Shown here piece after piece: positions 33,801-61,900 of a DNA stretch of 64,000 bases. The DNA lies in the NCBI GenBank assembly GCA_921293015.1, contig OV121088.1, positions 4,154,001 through 4,218,000 on the forward strand, written 5' to 3'. Position 1 is the stretch's first letter. Every line of letters starts with the position of its first letter. The translations under genes were made by a program, and so were the position numbers. This DNA comes from Phorcus lineatus. Its lineage: Eukaryota; Mollusca; Gastropoda; Trochida; Trochidae. Below the pieces are notes generated by a model, which ran no database searches, had not been told where the DNA came from, and was given only the letters and a program-made list of their open reading frames with translations.

Positions 33801-36800
33801 TCCATACACAAGGTGCATGCCCAAAGTGCATTGACATACTAGAAAAAATGACTATGTGAATTCCCAGACCATTAGTTTTTGTCACTGCATTGAAATTAAG
33901 AAAAGAAAAGCAAATTAAAGCACTAAGTCAAAGACTTGATGTCGATACGTCATCATGTAGTTTACTCATATAATAAAATCCAGTGTAATGGAAACTGTTC
34001 CATTTATTTGAAATACATATAACAGATCTCTGAACTAATTCATATCGTTAATTATATTTCCATCACATATAAATAATCTTAATTTCTAATGCTTTATCAA
34101 GAAATATTAGATTAATTACTAGTAAATAATATCTAAAATGTTCTCCGTCTACACTAGTTAACAGAACTGGTCACGCCACCTGGCGCTGAATACGAAGGAC
34201 TAGAAGATCAGCAACCCAGTCATGCGTACAGAGAATATAAGTTGATTAACCGAGTTCTGCTACATAAATGCTCCTTGACAAACGCAAGTGAAAAACTAAT
34301 ACGTCAATAAAAGAGTCAAATAACTACCTTATGTGGAGAAAACTGCACGAACTGCTTGCACCATGAGACAAATCGCTAATAATTCACTTCGACGTTTTCA
34401 TACGGATAAGCTCGGCCTTTTCCGTCCTCGTTATAAATTTGCATACTTTTACATGAACCAAGGACAGCTTCGTATGTTCCGAATGGCACTGGCGCGATTA
34501 TTTACACAAAGCGGAAACCCGCGTTATATAACGCACATGTAAAATTTCAAATGTCAAATTATCTGCAATCTTACACAAAGAAACGGAGGGAAAATTTAAA
34601 GTGACGTTTTCATTAAATAATAAAACGAAGTTAAATTATTTTTAAATGTTGTCATAAAAACTTGTTTTCTTATTGTAGCCTATGTAAGTATTTTATGAAC
34701 TAATTCATATAGTTTTTTCGCAAATCGTGAAAATTAATGAAACCAAGGATTTCTATAGGCTTATAGAAGTCTATAGGATATGCACGACTAAAAACATTAC
34801 CGAACGAAAAACAATAACCAGGAGAGCTCGGCATGCTATATTAATGATTAAGCAATTACTATAATATAAAATGTTTTGAAATGTGTAACATTGATCCTTC
34901 ATTGTATAAAAATATTGCGGTTCACACTCACTATAACAGTAAGTGTTAGTATGATATCTGTCAGTATCACTGACAATTAAATACATTGTAACACTGTTAT
35001 GAAAGCTGATAGTCGCGATACCTTGATCTAATCTTAGCAGACCCGTAGCTTCAAAGTAAGGGGCCGAATATGTTTTATTTCTTGGTCAGTCGAGGTTATT
35101 CATAATTGTAAAAAACGAATTATCTGCTTTTCATTATTTTTTCCCCACAATAAATGATGCACAATATATCTGTTTGAGGAGCTACAGCAGCAATATGTTT
35201 TTGGTTTTCATAACTTAATTTTTTTCAATCGTTACTATTTTTAAGCTAATCGAACCCGTGTGCTGAAAATGGAATATTGCAACATTTTGAGTTAGATCGA
35301 AAACTGGACTATACACAGCAATCGGTTCCATTAAGTCTGGCGTAATTTCTTAAACGTATCGGGGGTTTCTGGGGTTTTTTCTGGGGTTCTAAAAGGAAAA
35401 TTGTGTTTTTGGTAAGTGAACTTCGACACTAACTAGAATCCCAGGCTAATATTCCGAAACTTGGCTTTTGATCAGGTTTCAAAGTGACGGTTATATTAAA
35501 TAATAATGATAATAATATTAATCTTATGACTCAAACATACGGAAGATAAGTATAGTTACCGTGACGATTTTCATGATTTAGAACATCTTGTTCAGTATTC
35601 TAGATTAAATTCTCTTTAAAAAATGCTATATAAACATGAAAACCACGATTAACGTTTTCCACAGAGTATATATATAGATATTTTCGTCATGGCACGTATG
35701 GAACAAGCAAACGCAGGTGCTCGCAAGAAATGTCGTATAAATATAGCTCTCGTCAGAAAAATTAATATCATTCATAAATTGCCATTTAAAACGTGTTGAA
35801 CTAGTAATGGACAATCCCAGAAGACAAAAACATTGCATGTTCTCAAAATGAAAGCCTGTATTTGCGCAACGTTAACGCTTTCTTTAATGAAGTTATACCC
35901 AAACTGATCGAAATCAGATCTAAACCTAATTGTTTCACGAAAGGTGTGAACATCATAAACGTTGCGCGATGTACCTGACTGTCCATGTATCTGAATAAGA
36001 TGTTTTGAATTGTTCAAACGTACATTGGTCGCTCAAAAAGGTCAGTCTTGCAAATGCTCTGTTTGTTGTAAATTTATATTCTTTCTGGCTTTCTTCCATT
36101 TTATGCCCATGCTACATAAAGATTTAATCTTATATTGATATATATGTAACTGGACTTGGAAGAGGATGTTCTAATTAAGTCGCATATATGTTGTTCCCAA
36201 TCCTTTTGTCATGAATAAATAGTGTATTAAAAACGTCCATATCATTTGATAGAATTGACATGCATGACTTGTTAAAGATATTTTAAAATCAAACAGTGCT
36301 ACTTCCAAAACAAAGCGAGAATTTCAGCTTATGAAAACCCCGGAATTAGTTTCTCAGATGCATAATTGGAGAACTAGGAAAATCCCTCAATTTCAACAAA
36401 AAATTGCCAAGTGAAAACCTTGGTAATGATACCAGACACTAAATAACTGCGAATAATTAGCGAAGGTTTTTCCGTTGTATTGTATGTGTATGGTTTGGCG
36501 AAAACTAAAAACTTACAGATGTATTTACTATATTAAAACACACGTAAAGAAAATGTAATTTTTCTTTTAGAAGCTGCTGAATTTTTAATATTCCTGATTC
36601 CCAACTATACCACAACTTATGCTACATTTTATACGGTTAAGTTACACGATTGCTTTAATGAACATCAATTCAGTGTTTGCATGTTCTCAGTTGAGAAGCT
36701 GCACTCATTACTAGTTCATCCGTTTTCAAATTTCCATTTTGTGAACATTTTGTGCACAGCTGGTCATACTGTATATGTTCTTACATCTCTAAGCCGACTT

Positions 36801-36920
36801 CGGCCGTCCGAATTTTTCATTGATGATTACAGATAAATTATTAGAATAATACGTATTGCATTGATAGAAAGCTAAAGTTATTTTGAATATCCCCTCATGC
36901 CTTAAAATAGCCAATTTGAA
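30900..36920. other. Gene-free region between DUF3504 paralogue 3 and HSPA9
   Basis: About 6 kb without a supportable ORF, RNA gene or long repeat. The promoter and upstream exon of paralogue 3 should lie here but could not be pinned. Confidence 0.4.
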
Positions 36921-37036
36921 CCGAAAAAGTGTGATATAGTGCCTTTAAACTCGAAAAAGTGTGATATAGTGCCTTTAAACTCGAAAAAGTGTGACATAGT
37001 GCCTTTAAACTCGAAAAAGAGTGATATAGTGCCTTT
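36921..37036. repeat. Four copies of a 30-bp tandem repeat
   Basis: The unit TCGAAAAAGTGTGATATAGT plus GCCTTTAAAC starts at 36921, 36951, 36981 and 37011, with single-base differences. Confidence 0.95.
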
Positions 37037-38247
37037 CGGCTAGATACGATCATATAGCTCTCTGATAGTCAATGGTGACCATAGCATGGCAGATTAATGT
37101 CTTCCTGTGTCCGAATACAACCAAGGACAACGGCGAGATCATGTCCAGTTATGTTAATTCTTGAATACATGTGAAATGTTTGTCACATGATATTGACGAC
37201 GCACTAAAGGGTTTAGGGCCCAGTCAGCAGTCAGCCTCATAAATACCACATTTTCCCAATACAATTACTTCGAAATGTCAGGTATATTTGGGCAATTAGA
37301 ATTTTCATTTTGCACGTCCTTATCTTCTACGCTGTTGTAATGATTCCCAATCCGTTTGATGATATATAAATCTAGGGGACGTATATCCAGGGTCTCCAGT
37401 AACGGTTCTAGCCCCTTGTAAATGTACTTATTTTAAAGAGCCACTCCGTGATTTTCATGACATAATATTTACCTTTTATACGAACCTAAATGTCATCTGT
37501 GGTGATATAAAATCAAAACATCTTCAGTTTTCATGTCCAAAAGACACATATGACAAATACTGGTTTTCCATGAAAATCTAAAAACAGTTCCAAAGTTCCC
37601 TACTTATTATTTGATATAAAATTTTCCCACCCTGCATTGATACGGCTGTTCTATACCGTATACGAATATCTTAGAATGAATTAAGAAAATACTCCGTCAG
37701 ACTCCGCTTCCCCCGGTTCGCTCTAGCTGTCGAAATGAGGGTTACATTGAAAAAGTACATACCCCCGGTACTTGAGGCTAGTTAGCATGCTTTTCGTAAT
37801 TCAAATTCTAGACCATATAAATACATTTTTATCTTAGAAAACTTTTAAATTCAGAAATCTATATAGGGGCCTATATATATATATATAAGCCTGTCTATCT
37901 GTGACGCTAAAATAGTAAATTTGTATTTTCCTTGAGAAAAGACAAGATAAATTATGCTATCATTATAAAGAAAGAAAAGAAAACTGAAATGTGAAATGTA
38001 AAACTTAAAGTTTATTTTCATATATTTAATAAATCTTATTATGTCCAAATAAAACAAATGGATTGCAAGTTAAATAAACAAGTGTTTTAGCCTTTAGATG
38101 TGGAACAAAATGATTGGTTTAAATAACCCCACACCAACTAATTAAGGAGTTTGATATTAAGAAGGTGATTCAATCACTGTTTTTATGTAATCACATTTCG
38201 TGAGTTTGGTAGCGAAAGTCGCAGTAGATTGCACATGACGAAACCGG

Positions 38248-38267
38248 GGAAGTTTCTAGACGAGAAC
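38248..38267 (+). promoter_or_regulatory. Heat-shock-element-like site upstream of HSPA9
   Basis: Successive 5-bp units GGAAG, TTTCT, AGACG, AGAAC fit the alternating nGAAn/nTTCn pattern, with one unit 2 of 3. It lies 140-160 bp upstream of the HSPA9 start codon. HSF binding is inferred from the motif only. Confidence 0.5.
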
Positions 38268-38407
38268 CTAGCTCGTTAATACAGCAACGATCGTTTTCCT
38301 ATATTCGGTTAACCGAGTCTTGCCGGAACTTGTGGTCTGTGCGCAAGCGCAGTATAACATCACTTACATCACACGTGCTGGTAGAAGGGCACAGAAACTT
38401 GGTCAAA

Positions 38408-52542
<14,135 letters not shown>

Positions 52543-52940
52543 ACACAAGGAGGAGATAGAGATGTATCGTGACTGCTGTAGTTGTGCCCGGGACACTTGT
52601 GTGAAACTCTCTACGCTGTTCCATGGAAATATTCTCAATCTTCGTTGACTTGTCTATCTCCCATACGAGTTAATCGTCTCCTTGGCTGTAGTTTCAAATG
52701 AAGTATCATGGTTAAGAGATAATTCAAGAATATTACTTATTTCTTGTTCTATCTTCGTGAACTTCTTTCACTCCAGCTGATGATGGGTGAAAAATCGCGA
52801 AAGCAGGGCTTAGCAATTACTCCCTCGTGCTAGCAGTACAATTCCAAAGAGTATCAACAAAATTAGGAATTCATGGTTTGTTGGCATCATGGATTGAATA
52901 TTGTTCATTGATCAACTGAATAAAGCCATGTGCTTCGAAG
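52543..52940 (+). other. HSPA9 3' UTR with AATAAA signal
   Basis: The stop codon TAA ends at 52542. AATAAA at 52919-52924 is the first canonical polyadenylation signal downstream. Further downstream sites are possible in the AT-rich sequence that follows. Confidence 0.55.
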
Positions 52941-52944
52941 ATTT

Positions 52945-55854
52945 GAGATTAATTGTTGAGGATGAAACCGTGCAGGGCCGACTACTGACTTGACTACAAA
53001 CGATTGTGTGTGTCTGTGTGATAGAGGAACAGTACAGGGATAGACTAGACTTATCTTCAACCATAGCTTCAGACTCATCGGTTATTTGCTCTTAACTAAA
53101 TACCAGGAATATTTCAGCAACCTCAAGACTTCCAATTATTCAGTCCAGCATTTGAAGAACAAAGATTGTCTGAGCTTTTGGAACCAGGGGGAATGTCACT
53201 CTAAAGTCACTCACTAATGTCACTCTAAGATCTAATCATCTGACGTAGATTTTCTGACAAATATGACGACTGTTTTACAGCCAGAGCTTGGAATTACTGA
53301 CCCAGAATTGATGCTACGGAAGTGACAAGTATCTAAACCCAGCATGTTTCAGATGGAGTTGATCTGTGGTTGAACATTAGAGCTCTTTACAACAGAAATC
53401 AAATGCTAAAAATACAATTCCTTTCTTTGTATTCAAGTTCATTTGGATATATTGTTCTAGATGTGATTTTGTACTATATATGAAAGATTGGTTTTCTCAA
53501 CGTTCAAAAAAACAAAGCTGTCCAGTGCTAATTATATTTGAAGAGAATTTTTTATTTTTTGACTTGGTCAGAAAACTTATAGTAGAAGTAATTATCTGTT
53601 GATTCTCAAGAAAATGAATATTCAAGCCTCAAGGCAGTGATATGGGTATGAATTGTACTTTATTCAGTGTTGAAATAGTCTTCATTATGATTGTTTGTTC
53701 ATGTGTATATTTACTAATCAGATTGCATTTAGGAGAGGAGTGGTTGCTAGTTGTACCGTGTGCATGGTGTAGAACTGTGATGTGGACCTAGATATTTGTG
53801 AGAATGTTGCAAGGACACTTTCTTTGTTGCACAGATTTATGATACAAAAAAATTAATTATTTGAAACATTAAATATTTATGATATCCGAATGACTATTAG
53901 ATATTGTTAGAAATGAGTTAAAGAGATTTGTGGTTAAAAAAATGAGGACTTATTTCTGTTTGAGACATATACTAACTGGTGAACTTTGTATTCCTCATAG
54001 AATGTTGGGTATCTTGCACTTAATTGCATTATTTTGAGCATTTTGCAATTCAGATTTAGTAGTTTCAGATGGATGTCTCCATTCACCAATTGATGTAACA
54101 TTTTTTTCACCTCAGATGAAAAGTTCATTGCATTTTAAAGAGCCAATATCATCTCACTGTATATTTATCAATTAGTATTGTAATTAAGAGGAGCTGTAAA
54201 GATGCCATATTAATTAAAATCATATCTTTGAAGTTTATTTGTCTTTTCCATCCTGTGTCGGGTTAATAATTATAAGCTAATGCTCCCCTTCGTATGCACA
54301 AAAACTATGCACTGTGACCAATGATCAAGCCAGTCAATCACTTTTACTTCTGCCAGCTACAGAGGGCCTTTAAAGTTAAAGTTAGCTTTGGCTTTTCCGC
54401 TACATAATTGGGTCTTACAATGAGTGATTAAGTCAAATGCTATTCACATTTCATCAATGTAGGTGTGATAATTGTTTGAAAACACTATTGAGTTGTGCAG
54501 TGTTCCCGAAACCTGCGAACCAGGTGGCCAGTCTTCATACTGCCAACTCACATGCAAAAGCATAGTAATTGGTTGACTATTTTTAGATAGGTTATAGGTC
54601 ACAGCATGCAGATTTGAGTGGGATTCTTTCCCAGAGAAAGAAATCGGAGTATCGACAAATCCCTGAAACAAGTGAATATGTTCACTTTCACATTATTGAC
54701 TTCCAAGACCTGCATCCTTATATTTATGTGTGTAAATTAAGAATAGGAAACATCCGTTGTCAAAGCAGGAAAAAAACAAACAAATAACTTTATATAAGTA
54801 TAAACAAACTGTAACTGTTGCAGAGTACAGTTTCAAGTTAATAGAAATCAAGAAAAAAATATCAAATGAGTCGCAACAAAACCTATCTATAGATATGTTG
54901 GACCAATTCCCCTATGTAGATAAGTGTTTCTTCATTACATCATGCTCTTATGATTGATATTTAATAGATACATGCGATTTTCTCATTTATATATAATTTC
55001 CAATATGTTAAAGGCACAAGCCCACACCAATATTTCGTAATTTACAACAAAAGAACAGATAAAGCATTTCTCCAAGGGCCCTTGTTTGCTAATCACCTAA
55101 AATAGTGATAATTGCATCAATAAAGAGTGCGTGCCTGTGGCAGAGGATGCCTTAAAATAGCTGATTTGAGCGGGATAATATTATTGAGTTATTATTATTT
55201 AATCTTATTTTTCAGCAGTTGGTCCGTTTGAACCAAATGAGAAATTAAGTAATCTCTGCTGCTTAAAGAAGAACTCTCTTGAAATTCACCACTTATAGTT
55301 TGAAAAGAATTGAGTTAGTAGTTTTTGCGTTTGGTATCGTAGCGTTATTATTAACACCTGGCCTTTGGCAGTAACCATTGAAATATCCTCAACACATTTT
55401 AAAGTCTATAGGCCTACATGACGGGGTAGTAGATGTGTTGAAGAAGTAGTAGTACAACTTTCAATGTATCTTTTTTTTCGTAATCAGCTTTTTATTTCAG
55501 AAACCTTGTTACAAATAGGGACTTCATTTCAGCGTAATGGAAGACCCTTTGAAGTTTAAAATAAAAGACTTCTGTTGTTTTGGGATTTTTTTTTTGCGCA
55601 CACGACAAAGACAGAACAATCACTCACCCATTCACACTTTTTATCTCTAAAACTTATAAAAGGTCAAGGTCAAACAGTTCGTTCATATTGAATATATCAT
55701 TACTTGAAATGATGCAGTAATACTTTATGGTTGTGACATATTTGAGAATATAGAAACAGAACACTTTCAAAGTTTCTTCATATGTTTGATGCATTATGCA
55801 TTGTCTTGCATTAGAGGCCCATTCGATTCATTCTTGACATTAATCATAAATAGA
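52945..55854. other. Convergent intergenic region
   Basis: It lies between the 3' end of HSPA9 (plus) and the distal terminal exon of the TRIM-macro gene (minus). AT-rich; no ORF, RNA or clear element recognised. Confidence 0.45.
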
Positions 55855-55979
55855 TCAAATAGCTACGGGCCTGTGTAATACAGCAAACTGCCAGTTATTC
55901 TTAGATACAATATGTACTTCTTGTAGAGATCCTCCTGTCACACTCCGGTCAAACGATCTTACTGCTTGTATCGTGGAGG
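55855..55979 (-). CDS. TRIM-macro terminal exon, distal duplicated version
   Basis: The acceptor CCTTTTTCAG is followed by CCTCCACGAT. In phase it reads SSTIQAVRSFDRSVTGGSLQ, then EVHIVSKNN and a stop at 55855-55857. GTGACAGGAGGATCTCTACA and the following AGAAGT are shared with the proximal version. It is usable as an alternative or competing last exon. Confidence 0.5.
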
Positions 55980-58900
55980 CTGAAAAAGGAAAGGAATAGA
56001 CGCTTGAAGAATATTCATGAATGAATCTTCTATCTTTGTGAACTATATGAACCTTAATAATCACTAAAATACATAATACGAAATGGTGTGTTTTTTAAAT
56101 ATCACGTCCTGCCAATCTACATTCCCACTTTTTAGCTCATCAGGTCTGAAAGACCCAATGGGCTTATGGCATGGCAAGGCGTCCGGCGTCCGTCCATCTG
56201 TCCATCCGTCCATCCGTCCGTAAACTTTTCACTTTTTCGACTTCTTCTCCAGAACCGATGACTCTAGAGAGCTGAAATTTTATGTGCATACTCCTTGGCA
56301 AATGGGGATTCTAAATTGTAGATTTCGTGACCCAATGACCCCAATTGGGGTCACAAGGGTCAAAACCTTAAAAATCTATTTAAATCTTATTCTCCAGTTC
56401 CAAAAGGTCCAGAGAGCTGAATAGTTGTGTGTAGACTCCTTGGGCACTGGAGATTCTAAATTGTAGGTTTGATGACCCCAAATGGGGTCACAGGGGTCAA
56501 AACCTAAAAAACCTAATTTCATCTTTTTCCCTAGTTCCAAAAGGTCTTGAGAGCTGAAACGGTGTGTGTAGACTCCTTGGGCACTGGAGATTCTAAATTG
56601 TAGGTTTGATGACCCCAAATGGGGTCACAGGGGTCAAAACCTAAAAAACCTAATTTCATCTTTTTCCCTAGTTCCAAAAGGTCTTGAGAGCTGAAACGGT
56701 GTGTGTAGACTCCTTGGGCACTGGAGATTCTAAATTGTAGGTTTGATGACCCCAAATGGGGTCACAGGGGTCAAAGGTCTAGGGAGCTGAAAAGGTGTGT
56801 GTAGACTCCTTGACCAACGGGGATTCTAAATTGTAGGTTTGGTGACCCCATGACGCCAAATGGGGTCACAGGGGTCAAAACCTAAAAAACCTAATTTCAT
56901 CTTTTTCCCTAGTTCCAAAAGGTCTAGAGAGCTGAAAAATTGTGTGAAGACTCCTTGGACACTGGGGATTCTAAATTGTAGGTTTGATGACCCCAAATGG
57001 GGTCACAGGGGTCAAAGGTCTAGGGAGCTGAAAAGGTGTGTGTAGACTCCTTGACCAACGGGGATTCTAAATTGTAGGTTTGGTGACCCCATGACGCCAA
57101 ATGGGGTCACAGGGGTCAAAACCTAAAAAACCTAATTTCATCTTTTTCCCTAGTTCCAAAAGGTCTAGAGAGCTGAAAAATTGTGTGAAGACTCCTTGGA
57201 CACTGGGGATTCTAAATTGTAGGTTTGGTGACCACTTGACCCCAAATGGGGCCACAGGGGTCAAAACCTTAAAATCCTACTTTCATCGTCTTCTCCAGTT
57301 CCAAAAGGTCTTGATAGCTTAATAGTTGTGTGTAGACTCCTTGGACAATGGGGATTCTGAATTGTAGGTTCGGTGACCCCTTGACCCCAAATGGGCAATT
57401 GGCCTTTTTTATTTGATTGTGAATAACTCGGACATTGGAACAGGCTATCTTTCCTACACTGCCCATGACCTCATGGTCTAAACCACAACACCTATTTCTA
57501 TCAAAAGTCTGATGAGCTACAGAGCCCATGGCTCTATTTTTACATTTTTTTATTACAGAGCCTGTATTGTGTCTTTGAACCATTACCACTCAATTCATCA
57601 ATGTTTGCATACACATTTTAAACAGTTACTATGTGCCAACCAGTTCAGACAATAAATGACTTAAAAGGGGCAGGGGTACGTTTTTTTAGATAAAGAATGT
57701 GATATCACGTAATTAGATATTGCACTGAAAAGGAATTAGTTTGAAAACGAACGTACCAAAATTTCAATTTCTTAAACACATATGATTGACATATGTGTGA
57801 CACAAATATGACTATTACTATGGATGATCGGTTGAAGTAATTAGATATTGACCCCTTCGAAGATAATTCATTTGGCATTTATTTCGGGAACTTGAAGAAA
57901 TAAAAATCATAAAACAACGTGTTCCTTTAATGTCTATTTTCTACAGAAAAGAAAATATAGCTTGAAATATGATTCAATCTTATTCAACGATTACGTCTCA
58001 ATTGTATTTTATAGATTGATCAATTTATGAAATGTCATTTTAAATCTTAAATGATTTCAAAATAAAATGATAGATAGAAACACTACTTGGCTTATTCCTC
58101 TGACATGAACAGGGAAAGCAAATATAATAATTAGTTGTTTAGTCATTGATTTTTTTGTTTATAGATAAATTTGTCTAAAACTACCAACTGTTGCTTGATA
58201 TCATCATTTTTATGCACATTTGTTCAATATAGTGATCATATAAAATTAAATGTCTTTATGTCTCATCTAAATCATTACAATGAACAGCATACTTATACGT
58301 AATTTTGTATGCAGAGAGAAAACCGGATTTTAGTGTTCAATAAGTTATGAAATGGAAAATTCATTTTAAAAAATGCACGGTAGGAGTGAACCCCGAAAGG
58401 TTTTTGAAACATCATTTACATTGATAAATAATGATAGTGCAAAAAACAACTTTGATTAAGATAATGAAATTTCACGGATCAAACATTCTTCATCCACTCT
58501 CAATCTCATGGGCATATAATTTTTTAAAAAGATATTTGAAATTGTATGTGTTTACATGAATATGAGTAAAACGACTAACTTATTAATACACGCTTTCGTT
58601 TGAGTAATTGGCGCGTGTCATTGCCCGGTTTTGGATAAGAAATTACAACTTTAACCTCATTATTATATCAGTGCTGATCTATGAAGCATGAAGATGCTGA
58701 TTTTAAGCAGAAACCACAGCAAGTCAATGAAACAACATTATTGTTAAAGTTTGACATATTTAAACATGCTCTATGCTCCTCTAGTACCACCTTAAAGTTT
58801 GGATCGAGGTTTCACTGTGATAAACAAGACAGTAAAGCTCCTGAAGATGGATGGAGATGTTTTCTGATCACATCAATATCCTTCTGAGCTATATAGGAGC

Positions 58901-61900
58901 CTCCCAGCGAGATCTGCTCCTGCACCCCACAACTGTCCCATTCATTTTGAACAATCAGATGCACTTCTTGTAGAGATCCTCCTGTCACACACTGGTCAAA
59001 TATTTTTACTGGTGGTATAAAAGCTGAAAAAAAGGAAAATGAATAAAAGATTGAATAAGAGTTATGAATGAAGTCTTCTAATTGTGTAAATCATATGTAC
59101 CTTGATATTAACTGAATTACAAAGTATGGGATGTTTGAAATATCACATCCTGTCAGCCTGCATTTTCCCTGCTTACTTTAATTAGCATATTAGACACCTG
59201 ACATATTGATTCTTCAACACATAATTTCATTTGAGAGAAAGATAAAACATGAGTCCAGAATAAGTTTGCCTGAAAAATAGCAATTGTATTAAATCTGACT
59301 CGACACGTTCTGAACTTTTTTCTTCTTATTATTTGTCTTTGAACAAAATCATTCAATTCAGCAATGTTGGTAAACAAAACTCTAAAAGGTTTATATATGT
59401 TAACCAGTTTAGAAAATATAATGACTTCAAACGGGTAGAAGCACTTGTTTTAGAAGCAAATGCTTTAGAATTAATGTTTCCAATTGCCTGAAATTTTATT
59501 TTACACAAATGAGGTAGTTTTAAAACGAACGTCCCTTATTGGTTAAGCTGTGCAAATTAATTTCCCAAACTCAGTGATTAAATGCATGTGTTCACAGATA
59601 AATGGCGGCCTGTGGTTTTTGCTTGATATTTGATTATTTACTCTATGGATGATCGATTTAAATAATGCAATATTTGACCCTTTGGAGATAATTCATATGG
59701 CATCAATAATTAATTGGGGAAATGCAAAGAAATATTTTTTTCTAAAACAACGTGATACTGCCCCTTTGTCTATGTCACATGTCTATTTTAACATATAATT
59801 CAATCTCATTAAACGATTGTATATGATTGTGACTTGTATCACATATAAGGGTCGCCTCATCAAAGTGGGCAAGAGATTAGGTCAGGTCTATTTTACAGAT
59901 TGCTAAAAAAATGAGATGCCATTTTTCAAATCTTAAGTAAATTTTAAAAAAAGAATATAGTAAAATACTGCTTGGCTTTAAAGAATTCCTTTGACATGAA
60001 ATGGTAAAGCAAACATTAGAATAAGTTGTTTAGTCATTGAGCATTTTTATTTATAGACATGATTTATTCATCAAGAAACACCGACAGTTGTTGAAATGAT
60101 GATTTTCATGCTCATTAGCAATATAGTGATCATATGAAAAAACATGTCTTGGTTTTTCATTGAAATCCATACAATGTATCGCAGTTGGTAAATGTAAATC
60201 AATGAAATGCAGTAAGAAAATTGGGGATTAGGGTTCAATCAGTTATTGAAGCGCAAAGGAGCAAACACTGATGGTTGCCTGAAACATTATTAAGGATAAT
60301 GAAAAGATAATCATTAACATTATAAGTATGAATTTTCACAAAAATCAAACCTTATTCATGCACTCAACAACCGATGAGCATATTATTGTATTAAGATATC
60401 AAATGTCTTAACTGGCTACACGTGCCTGCCTTCCCCCAAATATAGGAAACTAGTTTGGGATTTCTGTCAAATTAAAACACAAACTTTCTCAGATATCTAA
60501 ATTAAAGTGTCGAAAAAGCCTACGTATGTAGGTGAGAAATACTAATGCAAAATTTCAGAAACATAAGAAACGTTTTTTGAGTTCTGCACAGAAACGGAAG
60601 AGAGTTTGACTACTTTTAAATGCATATTTACATTTTTAATTTGGTTATCCTAATGCAGTTAGTTTGAGAAAATAATTTCTACCAAATGACGTGATAAATA
60701 TTAAATTGTTATAAGTTAAATCGTGTTAAATTTCATTAATACAAATTTCATGCTTTTTGTACGCGTAAATATGATTACATGCCAGATCTTCATAATGTCA
60801 TTTGTATGGTTTTGGTAACAGATTCTATTCAGGAAAGATTCACGCCAAAATTATATGAAATAAGATAACGTAATGTGTTAATCACAACGTTTGGTAAAGG
60901 TTTTTATACTTACAATCCCCTGGGAATGCAATTGATGTGAGTTTTCGATTTGTGGTTTCACAGAGACACTTGATGGGTCCTTCCCCGTTTTTATCTGGAA
61001 CAACAAGGTTGAAGATTTTCTTGCAGGGAAGACGACCAGCATCCGTGACAACAACTTGTCCAGGAGAAGCCAGACCTTTCTCTTGTCTTATTCTCTCTAA
61101 TTGATAAGACAGTTGAGGTCCTGCGGCAATAGCAACAGACCAGGAGACTTCATTCAGTTGTGATAGATCTCGGTTAACCTTTCTGACGATGACATCTGTT
61201 GTGACTGTTCTCATATCTCCTTCGTATAACTTCACAGTCAGTGTCTTGCCTTGAGCACCCGTGCAGCCACCTTGTCGAGGACGACGAGGGACTCTCATCG
61301 TCCTCGGTGCAGCTGTGAATTGAATTTGAATATAAGTGACTGTAAAGTAAGACTGTAATTGGTACTTCTTCAGTGAAGAGTATTGCATTTTATTTGTTAA
61401 TGTTAACACATAAACATTGTGCACACAAAATATGAAATATTGAAAACAATGTTGTGTTTTAGATTATTACTTCAATGTGTCCTACTATTGATAAGAAGTC
61501 TTCACTATCTTATATGATAGTGAAATCTACAATTTATTTTCTTATCTGAAGTCTTGATAAATCATTATGACTGTCAGTAAATGAAATCAATGTGAACACA
61601 CAACCATGGTTGTTGCGATTTTATTTCCATCAAAGGTATATTCATATAGCTTTATCTATTCAAATCTATTAATAATCTATCAAATTGATATTTTTGAAAT
61701 ATTTTATATATATATATGCAGTATGAGATGCCAATGAAAAACAGCTGAAAATAAGGAAACTATTTTGCAATTTGAAGCTACGCAAGAAAGTAATTACTAT
61801 AACAACCTTGAATATTTTTATTATAATGATAGGGACTCAACTAAAGGTAGATATCCTTCTAATATCCACAAAACAACTATATGTATCAAATATTAATTGA

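Larger units (their letters stand above)
55850..60350. repeat. Diverged tandem segmental duplication spanning both terminal exons
   Basis: Not only the exons but long non-coding flanks recur in the same order. Pairs include ATCACGTCCTGCCAATCTAC (56101) with ATCACATCCTGTCAGCCTGC (59143), the AATTCATCAATGTTTGCATA region (57591) with its counterpart near 59354, and the GATAATTCATTTGGCAT region (57861) with 59688. The left copy, about 55850-58500, is longer because it carries the 56133-57519 insertion. The right copy is about 58812-60350. Confidence 0.7.

Noticed and set aside
56376..57589. Several overlapping ORFs with repeated GSSNLQFRIS / GSQGSKPKKPN peptides
   Set aside because: They are translations of the 137-bp tandem repeat on either strand, without start context or family similarity.
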